64,000 nucleotides of DNA from Malachius bipustulatus (lineage: Eukaryota; Arthropoda; Insecta; Coleoptera; Melyridae), in the NCBI GenBank assembly GCA_910589415.1, contig OU342638.1, positions 2,418,001 to 2,482,000 on the forward strand, given 5' to 3'. Below are positions 35,701 through 46,806 of the stretch, one piece after another; the first letter of the stretch is position 1; each line of letters opens with the position of its first letter. The notes beneath the pieces were generated by a model, which did not search any database, was not told where the DNA came from, and saw nothing but the letters and a program-made list of their open reading frames with translations. Made by a program: the position numbers and the translations under genes.

Positions 35701-36600
35701 ATGAAGCCCACGTCACAAGCAGATACATTATTGAAGAAGTCGCTGATCTTCTTGGATCTCAAGCCTCGAACATTCTGAATGTATTGGAGAACCGCAAATG
35801 GGCGAGGAATCTAGTTTAAAGTAACTATCTTAGGTGTACCATTTACATTTTTAACTCGTAGACCAGAATCAACTCTAGCAGTCCTTTCGCCAATTTCCGT
35901 CATCAGTCGCCTGTATAATTCCAACTGCTTCGGAGTCCTGTCACTAGATATCCTAATAGTCCTATACTTGTCATGATTCCTCAACTTTGAGAGATTACGT
36001 AGGCATGTGGCAACGTATGCCTCATCCTTATGAGTTACCTTTATTGGACGGACCCGCGGATTCTCTTTATTATAGCGACCCAATCTCTTCACAGCAGCAA
36101 CAGCAGAATTGGTTCGGGGATCAAGGAGACTAAGAATTCCCTCAACATCCGAACGCTCACAATCGTTACGCCGCTCCTTGGCAGTGTCACTCGGCTGTTC
36201 AGAAAGATTGAAAACAATCAGATTTCTGGCGCGCCGACGACGCTCAAATATTTCCTGAGTCACATCTTCAACAAGGTTGGAGTTAACATCAGAAATATAA
36301 AATTTAAGCTCACTAATTTGAGAGTCAAAGTCTGCTTTAATTGCATTCAAGGGAGTTAGTAAATTCCTGCTGCATTTTCTGGATGAGAAGTCTGAGGTCC
36401 CTGTAGCATGACATATTATTATTGCACGAATTTCAAACAACTTTGATCGCCTTAGATTTAGAACGAGTCATCTTCACCTCGCTCTCGGACAAGCCAACAC
36501 ATGCATGATGCAGCGCCCTGGCACCCATCACACTGTACCGTAAAGGATCTCCCACCCAGTCCGCAGTTGACACACGTATTCATCATAAAAATTACATTCC
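32757..36600 (-). pseudogene. CR1-like non-LTR retrotransposon, near full length, frame-broken
   Basis: Read from 36600 leftwards. ORF1 starts with a PHD-like zinc motif (MNTCVNCGLGGRSF, VQCDGCQG) and continues in an open frame at 35811-36440 with FERRRRARNLIVFNLSEQPS, VKRLGRYN and RTIRISSDRTPKQLELYRRL. ORF2 begins with an APE-type endonuclease (CDVGFIALSETWLCHGVGDF near 35700, VGDLNTPNFNQD) and then passes through decayed stretches to RT: SQHGFVEGRSTVTNLV, AVYLDSQKAFDQLDYG, MYEWCYRNRLYLNVPKC and VRDLGVVFDRGLYF, ending at the stop near 32970. The 3' end is a (TAA)-type tract at 32757-32776, as usual for CR1. Frameshifts and stops occur throughout, and the YADD block is not preserved in frame. 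Confidence 0.85.
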
Positions 36601-36654
36601 TTCGCCTCTTGCCAAAACGTTTCTCAAACAAAATCAAAACATCATCGTTACAAA

Positions 36655-37475
36655 AGGTGATGCGGTTCTATACATTAAAGATATCTGAAATAGGGTGGTA
36701 CGAGGTGTAACGAGCTGAACCTGATACGGATGAGCGTCTGCGGCTCGACTTGTATTTTTGCCCGGTCTTGTTCTAGGTGGGATCAAGCGGGCCACGTCTT
36801 TTGAACACTTTCCATACAAATATCTGTAAAACAGACTCAGGTCAGCTGCTACTCTTCTTCGATATTCGAAAGTGTCAAATTTTTTTTTGTAAAATCTGGG
36901 TCCCCAATCAAGCGGATTGCTCTTTTCTGAATAGAGTCGAGTAGTCTCAGCGTATGTTTGGGAGCAGAGCTCCAAACATGTGAGCAGTACTCCAAGGACG
37001 GTCGGATTTAAGAAGACTCATTAATAACTCGTATAAGAAGATATGAGTGGAGGTACTGTCATCGGAAAAACTGTATATTGGATTTTTTGTTGTTTCAAGC
37101 GAGTCGTTGATAAATATTAGAAAGAGAGTCTGTGATAAAATGGATCCCTGAGACACACCGACATTGATCGAAAAGGTCTCAGAAAGAACTTCATCGACTG
37201 CCATATCTCCGAGATAACTCGCAAGCCACAAGCAGAATTTCTCGGGCATGCCATAAGCCTGCAGTTTTTCCAACAGTCCATCATGACAGACACGGTCGAA
37301 AGCTCTAGAAATATCAAGCGCAACCCCTCGAGACTCCCCATGGTGCTCGATTGCGCCGTTCCACAGCTCGGTGACGTAGGTGAGGAGGTCACCAGTTCTC
37401 AGTTTGTAGAATCCGTATTGGCGGTCGCTGATTATTAAGATTCTTCCAAGTACTTTAGAGTAGTTAGTACTTGAA
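36655..37475 (-). pseudogene. Family J non-LTR retrotransposon, internal portion
   Basis: Minus-strand pieces: VLGRILIISDRQYGFYKLRT, GVALDISRAFDRVCHDGLLE, FCLWLASYLGDM, VSQGSILSQTLFLIFINDSL, FSDDSTSTHIF, then a deletion joining to LKSDRPWSTAHMFGALL, and FEYRRRVAADLSLFYRYLYG with HPYQVQLVTPRTTLFQISLM. The 3' end is missing beyond the YRTAS block, where the 5' side of the CR1 element begins. The RT active site reads FSDD instead of FADD. Confidence 0.82.
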
Positions 37476-37654
37476 TAGAGTGATTTGTTGGAAGCAGACT
37501 GATGCGATAAAAATAACCATTGAAACATCGGTGTCTCTGTCTTCACCATACCATTAGGGCAAATGTGTCGTTCAGAAAAGTTCTTGTTTTTCAATAATCG
37601 GATTTTACAGGATAATCATTTTATCTGAAGACATTGAAATAATATACATATAAT
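37476..37654. other. Junction sequence between two family J pieces
   Basis: No recognised element. The open frame of the J copy continues into it only by chance. Confidence 0.35.
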
Positions 37655-37828
37655 ATCTTGTTCTAGGTGGGATCAAGCGGGCCACGTCTTTTGAACACTT
37701 TCCATGCAAATATCTGTAAAACAGACTCAGGTCAGCTGCTACTCTTCTTCGATGTTCGAAAGTGTCAAAAATTTTTTTGTCAAATCTGGGTCCCCAATCA
37801 AGCGGATTGCTCTTTTCTGAATAGAGTA
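37655..37828 (-). repeat. Near-identical duplicate of 36763-36940 (family J)
   Basis: This 174-nt piece matches the J sequence at 36763-36940 with only a few base differences (for example G for A in the CATGCAAAT block). It stops abruptly at GAATAGAGT. Local duplication or a second insertion are both possible. Confidence 0.75.
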
Positions 37829-38425
37829 TTAAAAACTACGCATCGGATCAAAGAAAGTAGGTTATGAAAATATATCGTCTGGAAGGGGGACATCCAATGC
37901 GTAGTTTTCCATCAAACTTGACCAACCTACCCCCGCAATGTAGGGGTGGGGGCAGCAACATGAGAACCCTTTTTTTATTGATGATTCGGATTTTATGGCC
38001 GAAAGTACGTTGCATTTATCTTAAAAATTTTTCTCGATTCATGGATTTTTTTGTTTCAATTTCAATATTGAGACATCAAAACAAATAAGTACCCACTCGT
38101 AATTTCGTCGATCACAGCACCATCTACCATGAATCTAAAAAATGTTACAGAAAAATCTTACGTATTGTTGATCGTTAAATCCGTATCTCCAATAAAAATT
38201 AAGGGTTCCTAATCAAAATTTCAAATTTCCTGGTCCCACCTGTATAGAGGGGAATGAGGCAGTAATTTCCTACGTGTTTTCACCCGAAAAATCGGAATCT
38301 GCAAAATCCGAATCCGAATCTACCAAATCCGAATCTGGTAGAGTTTGGGTATTATTGGATGTCCCCCTTCCAGACGAACAACTTTCAATACCCATTTTTT
38401 GATCCGATGCGTAGTTTTGCATGTG
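37829..38425. repeat. Element with mirrored AAAACTACGCATCGGATCAAA ends
   Basis: AAAACTACGCATCGGATCAA near 37833 is mirrored by TTGATCCGATGCGTAGTTTT near 38400. TCGTCTGGAAGGGGGACATC near 37880 is mirrored near 38360. The middle is not symmetrical. No target duplication was recognised. Confidence 0.6.
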
Positions 38426-39394
38426 AATTTTTGCACTACCAATCATTGGGATCTCGTAAACGGTAGGAGATACAGGGTCCTTCAAATTAGAGAAAAGCTG
38501 CACAATTTTATGCTTATTAACAATCTGAAACAAAATTTATGGAAACTTTAAGCGTTGATATACCCTGCAAAAAACTGAATACTGTCGTTTATTGAATATT
38601 TATTGAATACTTAGTCGGAACGACATAAAAAACAATGTGCCGGTAATAAGAAAACTTTGCCCCAATTACACCAATTCAAGAGTCCGAATCTCTTCTAATT
38701 CCCGAGATCCCAATGATGTAGCTCAAACTTGACCTACCCCAAAGGTAACCTATCTCAAAATTCAGATTGAGTATCAGGTTTTATACTATTTTCCATGACA
38801 TAGCTATTATATCTGTTTGTACATAACCTTTTCTAAAATTTTGGACATGGTCGGTAAAATGCTTATCGGAGGCAAATCGCTCAGGGATTTACCTAATCCC
38901 TAAGGGAAATTATCACCTAAGGGAAAAGTTTCACAACTGCATATCTCCACATTCTGAGAAAGTATATCCCACTTATAAAGAGCAACTCATTACATGTGTC
39001 AAATATGGAGTAATAACTAGTAAGTAGGCAGATTTGTACATATTTGGGGGGGGGGGGGGATTTTATCATGTCCCATCGCATCCGACTTGAGACCAAGGAC
39101 CATCTTTCAGGTCATCCCACACCTAAGCGATCTATAATATCTTTATGTTTCCCAGTAGCTAGTACTATGAGTGAATATCGACAAAAAAATCATTTATCTC
39201 ATCAAGTCACTCAAGCCATCCGGTATCTCTCCCAGATTTTCCAACATAAGTCCAGTATCACTATTTCTGAATAGAAATTTAAAATTCGGATTTTATGGCT
39301 AAGAAAACGTCTGAACCTGTCTGATTTTTTTATTTTTTTTTATTCATATGGATCTTTTTCGTTCAAAATCGTAACTCATCGTTAGGGGTTTGGA
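38426..39394. other. Mixed repeat remnants, Q-type copy and a G14 run
   Basis: GAGATACAGGGTCCTTCAAATT near 38467 begins a short copy of the Q repeat seen at 53245 and 56927. A run of 14 G lies at 39046-39059. No gene is seen. Confidence 0.45.
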
Positions 39395-40445
39395 GCGGTC
39401 ATATCTCGGGAATTATTACTATAAGGCCCATTCTACACGAACCACAAAAACGCGACCGTTTGCCTGCCAGCAACACGCGTGTGTCACAGAACCACAGAGT
39501 TTAAATGGGGCATACTATACGGGCGACTTTGCGGTCGCGTGTGGACGCGTTCGTTGGCGTTTCGGCATTTTGAACGCAAGAGGTTGCGTAAAAGTCGCGC
39601 GCCGGAGACCGGCGTGTCATTCTATATGTAGCAACTTGCAAGCGTTTGGCCGGCCGAGCCGATTTGTCCTTTTTTATTACAGTCCACGATTTTAGTAGTG
39701 CACATCATTGATGTGCTTGCAGTGGCGGATTTCCGATTAGACTAGGTAGGCTATAGCCTGCGGCGGCAAATTTTTATGGGCGGCAAATTTTCGAAAACGA
39801 AAAATATTTTCGAGTCCCAGGAAATTGCGTGACCTTGGGCATTGAAAAAAAATTGCCTGGGGCGCTTTACGAGATGGGAAAACCGTTTTGAACCCTTTCG
39901 AAATCCCGCTTCGCCTTTGAATTCATATTCTTTTTGAAGCCTACAAGAACACGACCTGATTTACCCACAGGCAAATTAGGATATTCTCAGGATATTTCCG
40001 ATGTTTTTCGAAGCTAAGATGAAACACCCCTAAGGTCAGGCGATTAGCACCAACCGGGTGTACCCACCAATATCTTTTTTTACGTTTTTTTGGCCAACAA
40101 ACTTAATAACGTTAATTGGTGAACTGCGATACACCCAACTTATACGGGATCCATATCAAAATATGAGCCGTTTTGTCGCTAGTCTAGAATGGGTCGCGTT
40201 TCACTCGCCGGTTATACGCGCTACAAAGGCGTCTACACGCTCGTATAGAATGGGCAAAATTTTCAAGCGACTAAGCGACTAATCGGTCGCGTTTTTGTGG
40301 CTCGTATAGAATGGGCCTAAGAGCCTCAAAATAAAAATGTTTAAGATAAAAGTAACCACGAGAAATTCGAAGAAAATATTTTCACAATGGAAATACTCGA
40401 AATTAACTCCTACTTCGTTATTTTAACGGAGACACCCTGTATATT
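39395..40445. repeat. P-type repeat copy split by a Harbinger-like insertion
   Basis: GGAGCGGTCATATCTCGGGA at 39392-39411 and GAGCCTCAAAATAAAAATG from 40321 are adjacent in the intact copies (24390-24450, 30985-31040, opposite orientation). The copy ends with CGGAGACACCCTGTATATT near 40428. Confidence 0.7.
39425..40317. mobile_element. Harbinger-like nonautonomous element, TAA target duplication
   Basis: GGCCCATTCTACACGAACCA at 39425 and the mirrored right end at 40317 match at 32 of 34 positions (through ACAAAAACGCGACCG). TAA stands on each side (39422-39424, 40318-40320), fitting the three-base TWA preference of PIF/Harbinger elements. It contains GC-rich subterminal pieces with GGTCGCGT and CTACACGCTCGTATAG. 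The open frame at 39390-39695 is not supported as a gene. The pre-insertion site is visible in related repeats. Confidence 0.78.
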
Positions 40446-40554
40446 AATATACATATCTTTAAATTATCTCTTTCGCCATTAAAAAATTGAATAATCATTT
40501 GTAGGCTTATTTGATATTAGTAAAAATTTCAACGCCGACTATATTTATTCAAGG
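40446..40554. other. Short AT-rich spacer
   Basis: Nothing recognised. Confidence 0.3.
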
Positions 40555-41735
40555 TCTGCTAAATGGGAAGAACTCAGGGAATATTATCGAGATTTTCCAT
40601 GAAGGAGCGTTTGTTTCGGCTCTAATGATCCATCTGTTTGTGCAAGGGAAGTTACTCAAGTCATCCTAACAGGCACGGAAGCCTACATTCCCTTTTCAAA
40701 AAAAACAGCCCTCAAACAGCAAACCTTGGTTCAACAAAAGATGCAAGGAAGCTGTCGCCTCCAAACATCTGGCTTTCGCCAACATCTCGCTATTGGCGAA
40801 AAGCCCCAACGGCATAAACCACCACAAACAGATGCAAAGAAATAATGGATCAAACCAAAGAAACTCACAACCAAAGTATTAGGAACAAACTTCTCTCCTG
40901 CCCTAACGGTTCGCAATCTTTTTGGTCGATAACTAAGGCAGTCAGTCAGAACATCACCAGATCCACGATTCCACCACTTACACGGATAGACGGCACGATC
41001 GTATATACGGCTACTTAGAAGGCGAACTTGTTGGCGAGAGTGTTTTCTTCATACTCTTCTTTCGACTTTCAGGGAAGAATTCCGCCAATGATCCATTCCG
41101 TGGAGCCCAAAATGTCAGACATTGTTTTCCGACAGCGTGCCATAAAGCGCAATATGTTAGCCTTAGACCAAAACAAAGCTTCTGGGCCTGATGACGTACC
41201 TGTTATCGTACTTAAAAATGCGCCACTGAGCTGTCATCCGTTTTCTGTGCTGGTACCGAATGCTGGTAAAACCCAAGCAGTCATTTTCTCCAAAAAGGCC
41301 AATGTTTTGGAGCCAGATATGGTGATGGCGGGACACTCTCTTACTTCATCGGCATCTCTTCGTTTACTTGGAGTAAGCCTCGGAGCGAACATGTCTTGGC
41401 ATGATCCTGTTGCAGGTCTGGCGAAGAGTGCTTCTCAAAAACTTGGAACACTCTTCCGCACGCAATTTTTTTATTTATACACCACAACAGCTTCTCCTCT
41501 TTTACAAGGCTCAAATCCAACCATCCTTGGAGTACTGCTCACATGTTTGGAGCTCAGCTCCTAAACATGTTCAGAAGAGCTCCTAAACGCTTAGATTACT
41601 CGACTCTGTCCAGAAAAGAGTCATCCACTTGATCGGGGACCCAGATTTGACAAAAAAAATTTGACACTTTCGAACATCGAAGAATAGTAGCATCTGACCT
41701 GAGTCTGTTTTACAGATATTTTTATGGCAAGTGTT
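40555..41735 (+). pseudogene. Family J non-LTR retrotransposon, left part of a copy split by the LTR element
   Basis: Reads in several frames: WEELREYYRDFP near the start, VTQVILTGTEAYIPFSKK, SFWSITKAVSQNITRSTIPP, LTRIDGTIVYTAT, then DIVFRQRAIKRNMLALDQN and KASGPDDVPVIVLK, where the frame jumps by deletion to GKTQAVIFSKKANVLEPDMV, LLGVSLGANMSWHDPVAGLA and YCSHVWSSAP. All of the catalytic RT centre is deleted. The copy is interrupted at 41735 and resumes at 46530; the shared GTGTT is the target duplication of the LTR element. Confidence 0.85.
41731..41735. other. 5-bp target site duplication GTGTT (partner 46530-46534)
   Basis: Five bases, as expected for Ty3-type integrases, lie directly outside each LTR. 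Confidence 0.88.
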
Positions 41736-41948
41736 TGATGTATATGTCAGTTATGTCACATATGTCAGAATGTCTTGAGATGTAATGTCAAGATAGAACA
41801 TATAAAAAGAAGAACAGCAACTTGGGGTTCGTCCATGTTGATGATCATATTCATGTATCATGTGTATTACGTTGTAGTTTGTGCTCATATTAAATAATAA
41901 ATAATAATTAAATCAAACACTAGTATTAATAAACATACATATAAAACA
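41736..41948 (+). repeat. 5' LTR, 213 bp
   Basis: Begins TGATGTATATG and ends TATAAAACA. It contains a TATA-like ACATATAAAAAG near 41798 and AATAAATAATAA toward the end. No difference from the 3' LTR was found by eye. Confidence 0.92.
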
Positions 41949-41966
41949 TGGCGCTGCGAACAGGAT
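41949..41966 (+). promoter_or_regulatory. Primer binding site
   Basis: TGGCGCTGCGAACAGGAT directly follows the 5' LTR. Its TGG-N-7-5 grammar is what a tRNA 3' end complement looks like. The second half overlaps the inversion junction, so only the first 10 nt are certain to be the original site. The tRNA is not identified. Confidence 0.55.
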
Positions 41967-43560
41967 CTAAACAAATTCTTAGAGTGCCATCCGATTTCTC
42001 TATTAACACTAATTGACTTGCCCATTCATTTGGTTCCTCAACTCTATCAATGATTCCATCACTAAGCATTTTATCAAGTTGAACTCGTAATTTACCCATC
42101 AGTGATTCGGGTAATCTCCTAGGAGGACGGATTATCCCTTTTGCCTCCGGTTCTATTTTAATACTATATTCATCAGGAAACAGTCCTATTCCTTCAAAGT
42201 TAGATTTATGTTTAGATAAAAACTCAGTTTTTGTCAACTTATAATCATTTCCTATTATCTCATTTACTCTTTTAATTAGGTTCAATTCAAGACAGCCAGT
42301 CAATCCCAATAAAGGTTGAGTATCTTGGTTCACAATTACAAATTCTAATATTGTTTCCAGATTGTTAAATTTAATTTTTAGAAAACTTTTATAAAGTACA
42401 TTAATTTTGAATCCTCCATATGCCTGAAGTTTTGTGTTACACTGAATTGGATCTACTTTAATATTTAAGGCTTTTATACAATTTACAGGCAAAATATTTA
42501 CTTGCGATCCTGTATCTAATTTAAATTTAATGGACTGACCACCTGGACAAACCATCAAATTTTCAAACCACATGTCTGAAAGTTTATTATTTGTCCTAAC
42601 TGCATTTGTAATTTTTGAGGTATCACCCTCACTTGTGTCTTCAATCTTAATTACCTCTGATGTGAAAAGTTCTTCAATGTTCTCATCTGTTGCTTCAGCG
42701 TTAGATGACACTTCCTGGACAGCTTGAACCGCTCCTCGTCTCTCATATTTTCTGAATCTGCATCCGACACTAAAATGATTAGCCCTGTTACAGTTTGAGC
42801 ACATCCTCCCATATGCCGGGCAACTTCTCGGACCATGTTTAGTGTTACATTTTTTGCAAAGGTAGTACATACTAGATCCATTTACTCCATACTGTTTTGG
42901 AAAGTTATCAACATCTCTGTTACTTCCCACATTATTATTATAATTTCTTCTTACATTTTCAACTGGTTTATTATAGCTTCTTTTTTCATTTCGATTACCA
43001 AATTGGACACTGTCAGTTTGTAGTTCACTTCTTAGCTCTTTCACCTGATCTTTGCTTATTTCTGCGGCTCTGCACCCTTTTACTGCTTTGTTTAGGTCTA
43101 AATCGGGAGCCCTCAATAATCTTTCCTGCATATCTCTATTTTTCACCCCCAAAACTATTCTATCACGAATCATTTCTTCTTCTTTGGCAAATTCACAGCT
43201 TTTCACCAGCTTCTTCACATCCAACAGGAAACTATCAAAACTTTCCCCTTCTCTTTGGTTTCTAGTGTAAAACTGGAACCTTTCATATATTACATTCTTT
43301 GTTGGTTTTATATACTTTTCAAATGCTTCTTTTATTTTATCAACATCCAATTTATCAGTTTCTGTAAGTTCGAAAGTATTCACCAGTTCAAGGGCATCCT
43401 CCCCTATCAAGTTTAAAAACATAGCAGCAATCACCTCAGGCTCACTTTTTTGTTTCCCAGTTGCTTTAATAAAAATATCAAAGCCCTGTAGGAACCTATT
43501 CCAATTTAAATGTAATTTTTCGTTAATTTCTAATGGTTTTGGTACTTTGAATGTATCCAT
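41949..43560 (-). CDS. Gag, protease and N-terminal RT of the LTR element, inverted
   Basis: One open frame from an ATG at 43560. The N-terminal part is a helical capsid-like gag (MDTFKVPKPLEI, ERFQFYTRNQREGESFDSFL). Two zinc knuckles follow: CKKCNTKHGPRSC and CSNCNRANHFSVGC. An aspartic protease carries FKLDTGSQVNILP and LLGLTGC. The frame then reads into the RT N-terminus (PPRRLPESLMGKL, EWASQLVLIEKSDG) and stops matching right after LRICLDP, where it runs into the primer site and LTR. The rest of RT is on the other strand from 43669. No lesions are seen inside the frame. Orientation is opposite to the LTR promoter, so it could not be expressed from it. Confidence 0.9.
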
Positions 43561-43668
43561 CTTTATTGGTTATGTGCACGAGTCCACGCTGTAATTTTCG
43601 ATTCACTTCACTTTCTTTAATCCATATTATGGTTACTTCACACTTTTTCGTTATTACGCAGCGCCAGT
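43561..43668 (-). other. Inverted leader of the LTR element and right inversion junction
   Basis: This is the untranslated leader upstream of gag, now inverted. It ends on the plus strand with GCAGCGCCA, the complement of the primer-site start, fused to GTTAAATAAAG of RT. Two bases (CA) could belong to either side. Confidence 0.75.
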
Positions 43669-46124
43669 TAAATAAAGTGATTCGTAGAGATTATTACTTA
43701 ATTCCTAAATATGATGATTTAAGAACAAAATTATTAAATAAAAACTTTTATACTGTTATAGATATAAAATCAGGGTTTTGGCATATTAAACTAGATGAAA
43801 AATCATCAATGCTGTGTACGTTTGCCACTCCATTCGGGTATTTTAAATTTAATCGACTTCCTTTTGGATTGTCATGTGCTCCTGAAGCCTTTAGCAAAAT
43901 CACACAAAAATACTTTGGAAATATTGATGAGGAAGATGTGTTAATTTACTTTGATGATATTTTAATTGCCACAAAAACTGAAGAAAAACATCATAAATTA
44001 TTAAATATAGTTATGGAGAGAGCAAAAGAATACAATATTAAATTTAATGTAGATAAATTGCAGTATAAAGTAAATGAAGTCAAATTTCTGGGACATATAT
44101 TTAATATTGAAGGAGTAAAACCTGATAAAGAGCAAGTAAAAGCTATTTTAAATCTCAAAGAACCAAAAAACAAAACAGAATTACAACGTCTATTGGGAAT
44201 GTTTAATTACCTGAGAGATTTTATTCCAGACATGTCAGTACTAACAAATCCATTAAGAAATTTATTAAAAAAAGATGTAGTATGGGCTTGGAATCAGTTT
44301 CATCAAGCTGCACTTGATAAAATTAAGGCCTTAATAGCTCACCCACCTACCCTGAGTCAATTTGATCGTGATCAAGAAATTATAATACAATGTGATGCAT
44401 CAAGGGATGGGTTAGGATGTTGTTTATTGCAGAAAAATAAACCTGTAGCATTTGCATCGAAAAGTTTAACAGATTCGGAAATTGAATATGCTCAAATTGA
44501 AAAAGAATTCTTAAGTTTAATATTTGCAACACGCAAATTTCATCACTTCATTTGGGGTAGAAAAATAATTGCTTACACTGACCATAAACCACTTATAAGT
44601 ATAATGAATAAAGAAATTAATAAAATACCGTCCAACAGATTGCAAAAAATGAGACATAAATTATTGAATTATGATATTGATTTGAGATACTTGCCTGGAA
44701 AGAAAATGTTTATTGCTGATTTGTTATCACGTAATTTTTTGAATGAGACTTTTAAAAATGAGTTTGAATATGATGGAGTTGTACATTATTTGAATCGAAT
44801 TAGTCCTGATATTAATAATAAAATGGAAAATCTAAAAAAAGAAACTTACGATGATCCAATTTTGAAAAAAGTTATTGAATACTATAATATAGGGTGGCCA
44901 AGTGAAAAAAAACGAGTGCCTGATAATGTTAAATTTTACTACGACCTTAAAGATGAATTAGTTATTGATGATAATGTAATTTATTATAACAACAGAATTG
45001 TAATTCCGACTAAATTGAGAGAAAAAATGCTTAGGTTAATTCATGAAAGTCACCAGGGTATAACGAAATCTAAATTAAGAGCTAAGAAACTTTTTATATG
45101 GCCCGGAATGTCAAATGAAGTGGAACAGCTAATTAAGAACTGTTCAATTTGTGAAAAATTTTTGCCTAATAATTGCAAACAACCATTAATACCACATCCA
45201 ATTCCAAAATTACCGTTTGAAAAAATTGGTGCAGATGTTCTAACGTATGGTGGTGTGGATTATTTGGTTGTAGTTGATTATTTCTCCAAATGGATTGAGC
45301 TAGTAAAATTAAAATGTAAAGATTCGAATGAATTAATTAATAAATTTAAACAAATATTTATAACTCATGGCATTCCAAAAATATTAATTGCCGATAATAT
45401 GCCATTTAATTCGAGAGCATTTTATGAGTTTAGCAAGAAATGGAATTTTACAATAGTTACCTCCAGTCCTGAGTATCCTCGCAGTAATGGACTTGCTGAG
45501 AAATATGTTCATATTTCGAAGCAAGTACTGAAAAAGACAATTGAAGAAGGAAAGGGGATAGATATTGCCCTTTTAGAGTATAGAACCACCCCGCTTCCAG
45601 CGTTAGGTGTATCCCCTGCTGAATTATTGATGAATAGGTTACTTCGAACAAAAATTCCCATTTCGGATAATAATTTAAAACCAACGATTCATTCAGGTGT
45701 TGCAGAGAAATTAGATCAAAATCAAACAAATTATAAAAAACAATATGACAAAGTAGCCAACAGAAAAGAAATATTGTTTAATAATAATCAAAATGTATTA
45801 GTGCGTAATAATAATCAGTGGGAATATGGCAAAATAATAAGTAAACATAAAAGTCCTAGATCCTATATTTTAAAGAACAATAAAGGTAGCATAATAAGAA
45901 GAAATGCATATCATTTAAAACCAACAAACAATAATGACATAGGTAATTCTTACAGGTTTGATGAGGAAATGGAAGAAAATGATATGTGTCAAGATATGAG
46001 GAGGAATGAAACTATTGTTAATAATCAAGATAATCCTAATAAACAAGTAGTCTGTGAAAAAATTAATAGGCCCATTCGTGTAAGACAAATGCCAAGAAAG
46101 TTTGAGGATTTTGTGATGAATTAA
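43669..46124 (+). CDS. RT (from the second motif), RNase H and integrase of the LTR element
   Basis: The open frame on the plus strand extends upstream to 43551 only through inverted leader sequence; genuine pol begins at LNKVIRRDYYLIP. In order: VIDIKSGFWHIKLDE, RLPFGLSCAPEAF, the catalytic YFDDILIATK near 43951, VKFLGHIFNIEGV, then RNase H (IQCDASRDGLGCCLL, QIEKEFLSLIF, YTDHKPLISIM, IADLLSRNFL). Integrase shows the HHCC finger (LIHESHQGITKSK, CSICEKF), catalytic Asp in KIGADVL, Asp in IADNMPFNSRAF and Glu in SNGLAEKY, and a C-terminal chromatin/DNA-binding-like tail to MPRKFEDFVMN. No stops. There is no envelope frame. The order is that of Ty3/gypsy elements. Confidence 0.92.
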
Positions 46125-46305
46125 TCATATCTTAAGTTCATGTAGTAGAATAGAATTAGTTTAAATTAGAAATAGAATTAGGTGTCTTTTGTTTAGTAAG
46201 TAAATATATGCTATAAATAAGTTGATTATGTTTGTGGTTGATTTTGTAGTTTTTATTATTGTGTACTGTGTATGTATTATGTAACAATGATTGAAAAACC
46301 AGCTT

Positions 46306-46316
46306 GAAGGGAAAGG
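46306..46316 (+). promoter_or_regulatory. Polypurine tract
   Basis: GAAGGGAAAGG lies immediately before the 3' LTR, the expected priming site for plus-strand synthesis. Confidence 0.75.
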
Positions 46317-46529
46317 TGATGTATATGTCAGTTATGTCACATATGTCAGAATGTCTTGAGATGTAATGTCAAGATAGAACATATAAAAAGAAGAACAGCA
46401 ACTTGGGGTTCGTCCATGTTGATGATCATATTCATGTATCATGTGTATTACGTTGTAGTTTGTGCTCATATTAAATAATAAATAATAATTAAATCAAACA
46501 CTAGTATTAATAAACATACATATAAAACA
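46317..46529 (+). repeat. 3' LTR, 213 bp
   Basis: Same sequence and length as 41736-41948 by eye. Confidence 0.92.
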
Positions 46530-46806
46530 GTGTTCAAAAGACGTGGCCCGCTTGATCCCAGCTAGAACAAGACCGGGCAGAAATACACGTCGAGCCGCAG
46601 AGCTCATATCCGTATCAGGTTCAGCTCGTTACACCTCGTACCACCCTATTTCAGACTTCTTTTATGTCCAGAACCGCATCACTTTTGAATAGCATTCTAA
46701 AGGGCGTGTTTCCCGAAGTATACAACCTGCAGCGATTCAAGACCAACGTGAATCAACATAAACGTCATAGGGGTTTCCCTCAGTGCATGTTCATTTTAAA
46801 TAAAAA
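46530..46806 (+). mobile_element. Family J non-LTR retrotransposon, right part of the split copy
   Basis: Continues exactly from 41735 after removing the LTR element and one GTGTT: the GTTCAAAAGACGTGGCCCGC block, then the HPYQ/LVTP-encoding stretch, and the 3' terminus GTGCATGTTCATTTTAAAT with an A tail. Confidence 0.85.

Larger units (their letters stand above)
41736..46529. mobile_element. Ty3/gypsy LTR retrotransposon with an inverted 5' half, inserted in family J
   Basis: Both 213-bp LTRs (41736-41948 and 46317-46529) look identical and begin TGATG and end AACA. GTGTT is present on both sides (41731-41735, 46530-46534). The host J sequence continues correctly across the empty site. Inside, the leader, gag, protease and RT start are on the minus strand (41949-43668), while the rest of RT, RNase H and integrase are on the plus strand. 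A 10-nt block TGGCGCTGCG follows the 5' LTR, and its complement stands at the other inversion junction near 43659. Identical LTRs imply a very recent event. Confidence 0.9.

Noticed and set aside
42835..43270. Plus-strand frames inside the inverted gag region
   Set aside because: Antisense shadows of the gag-protease frame.
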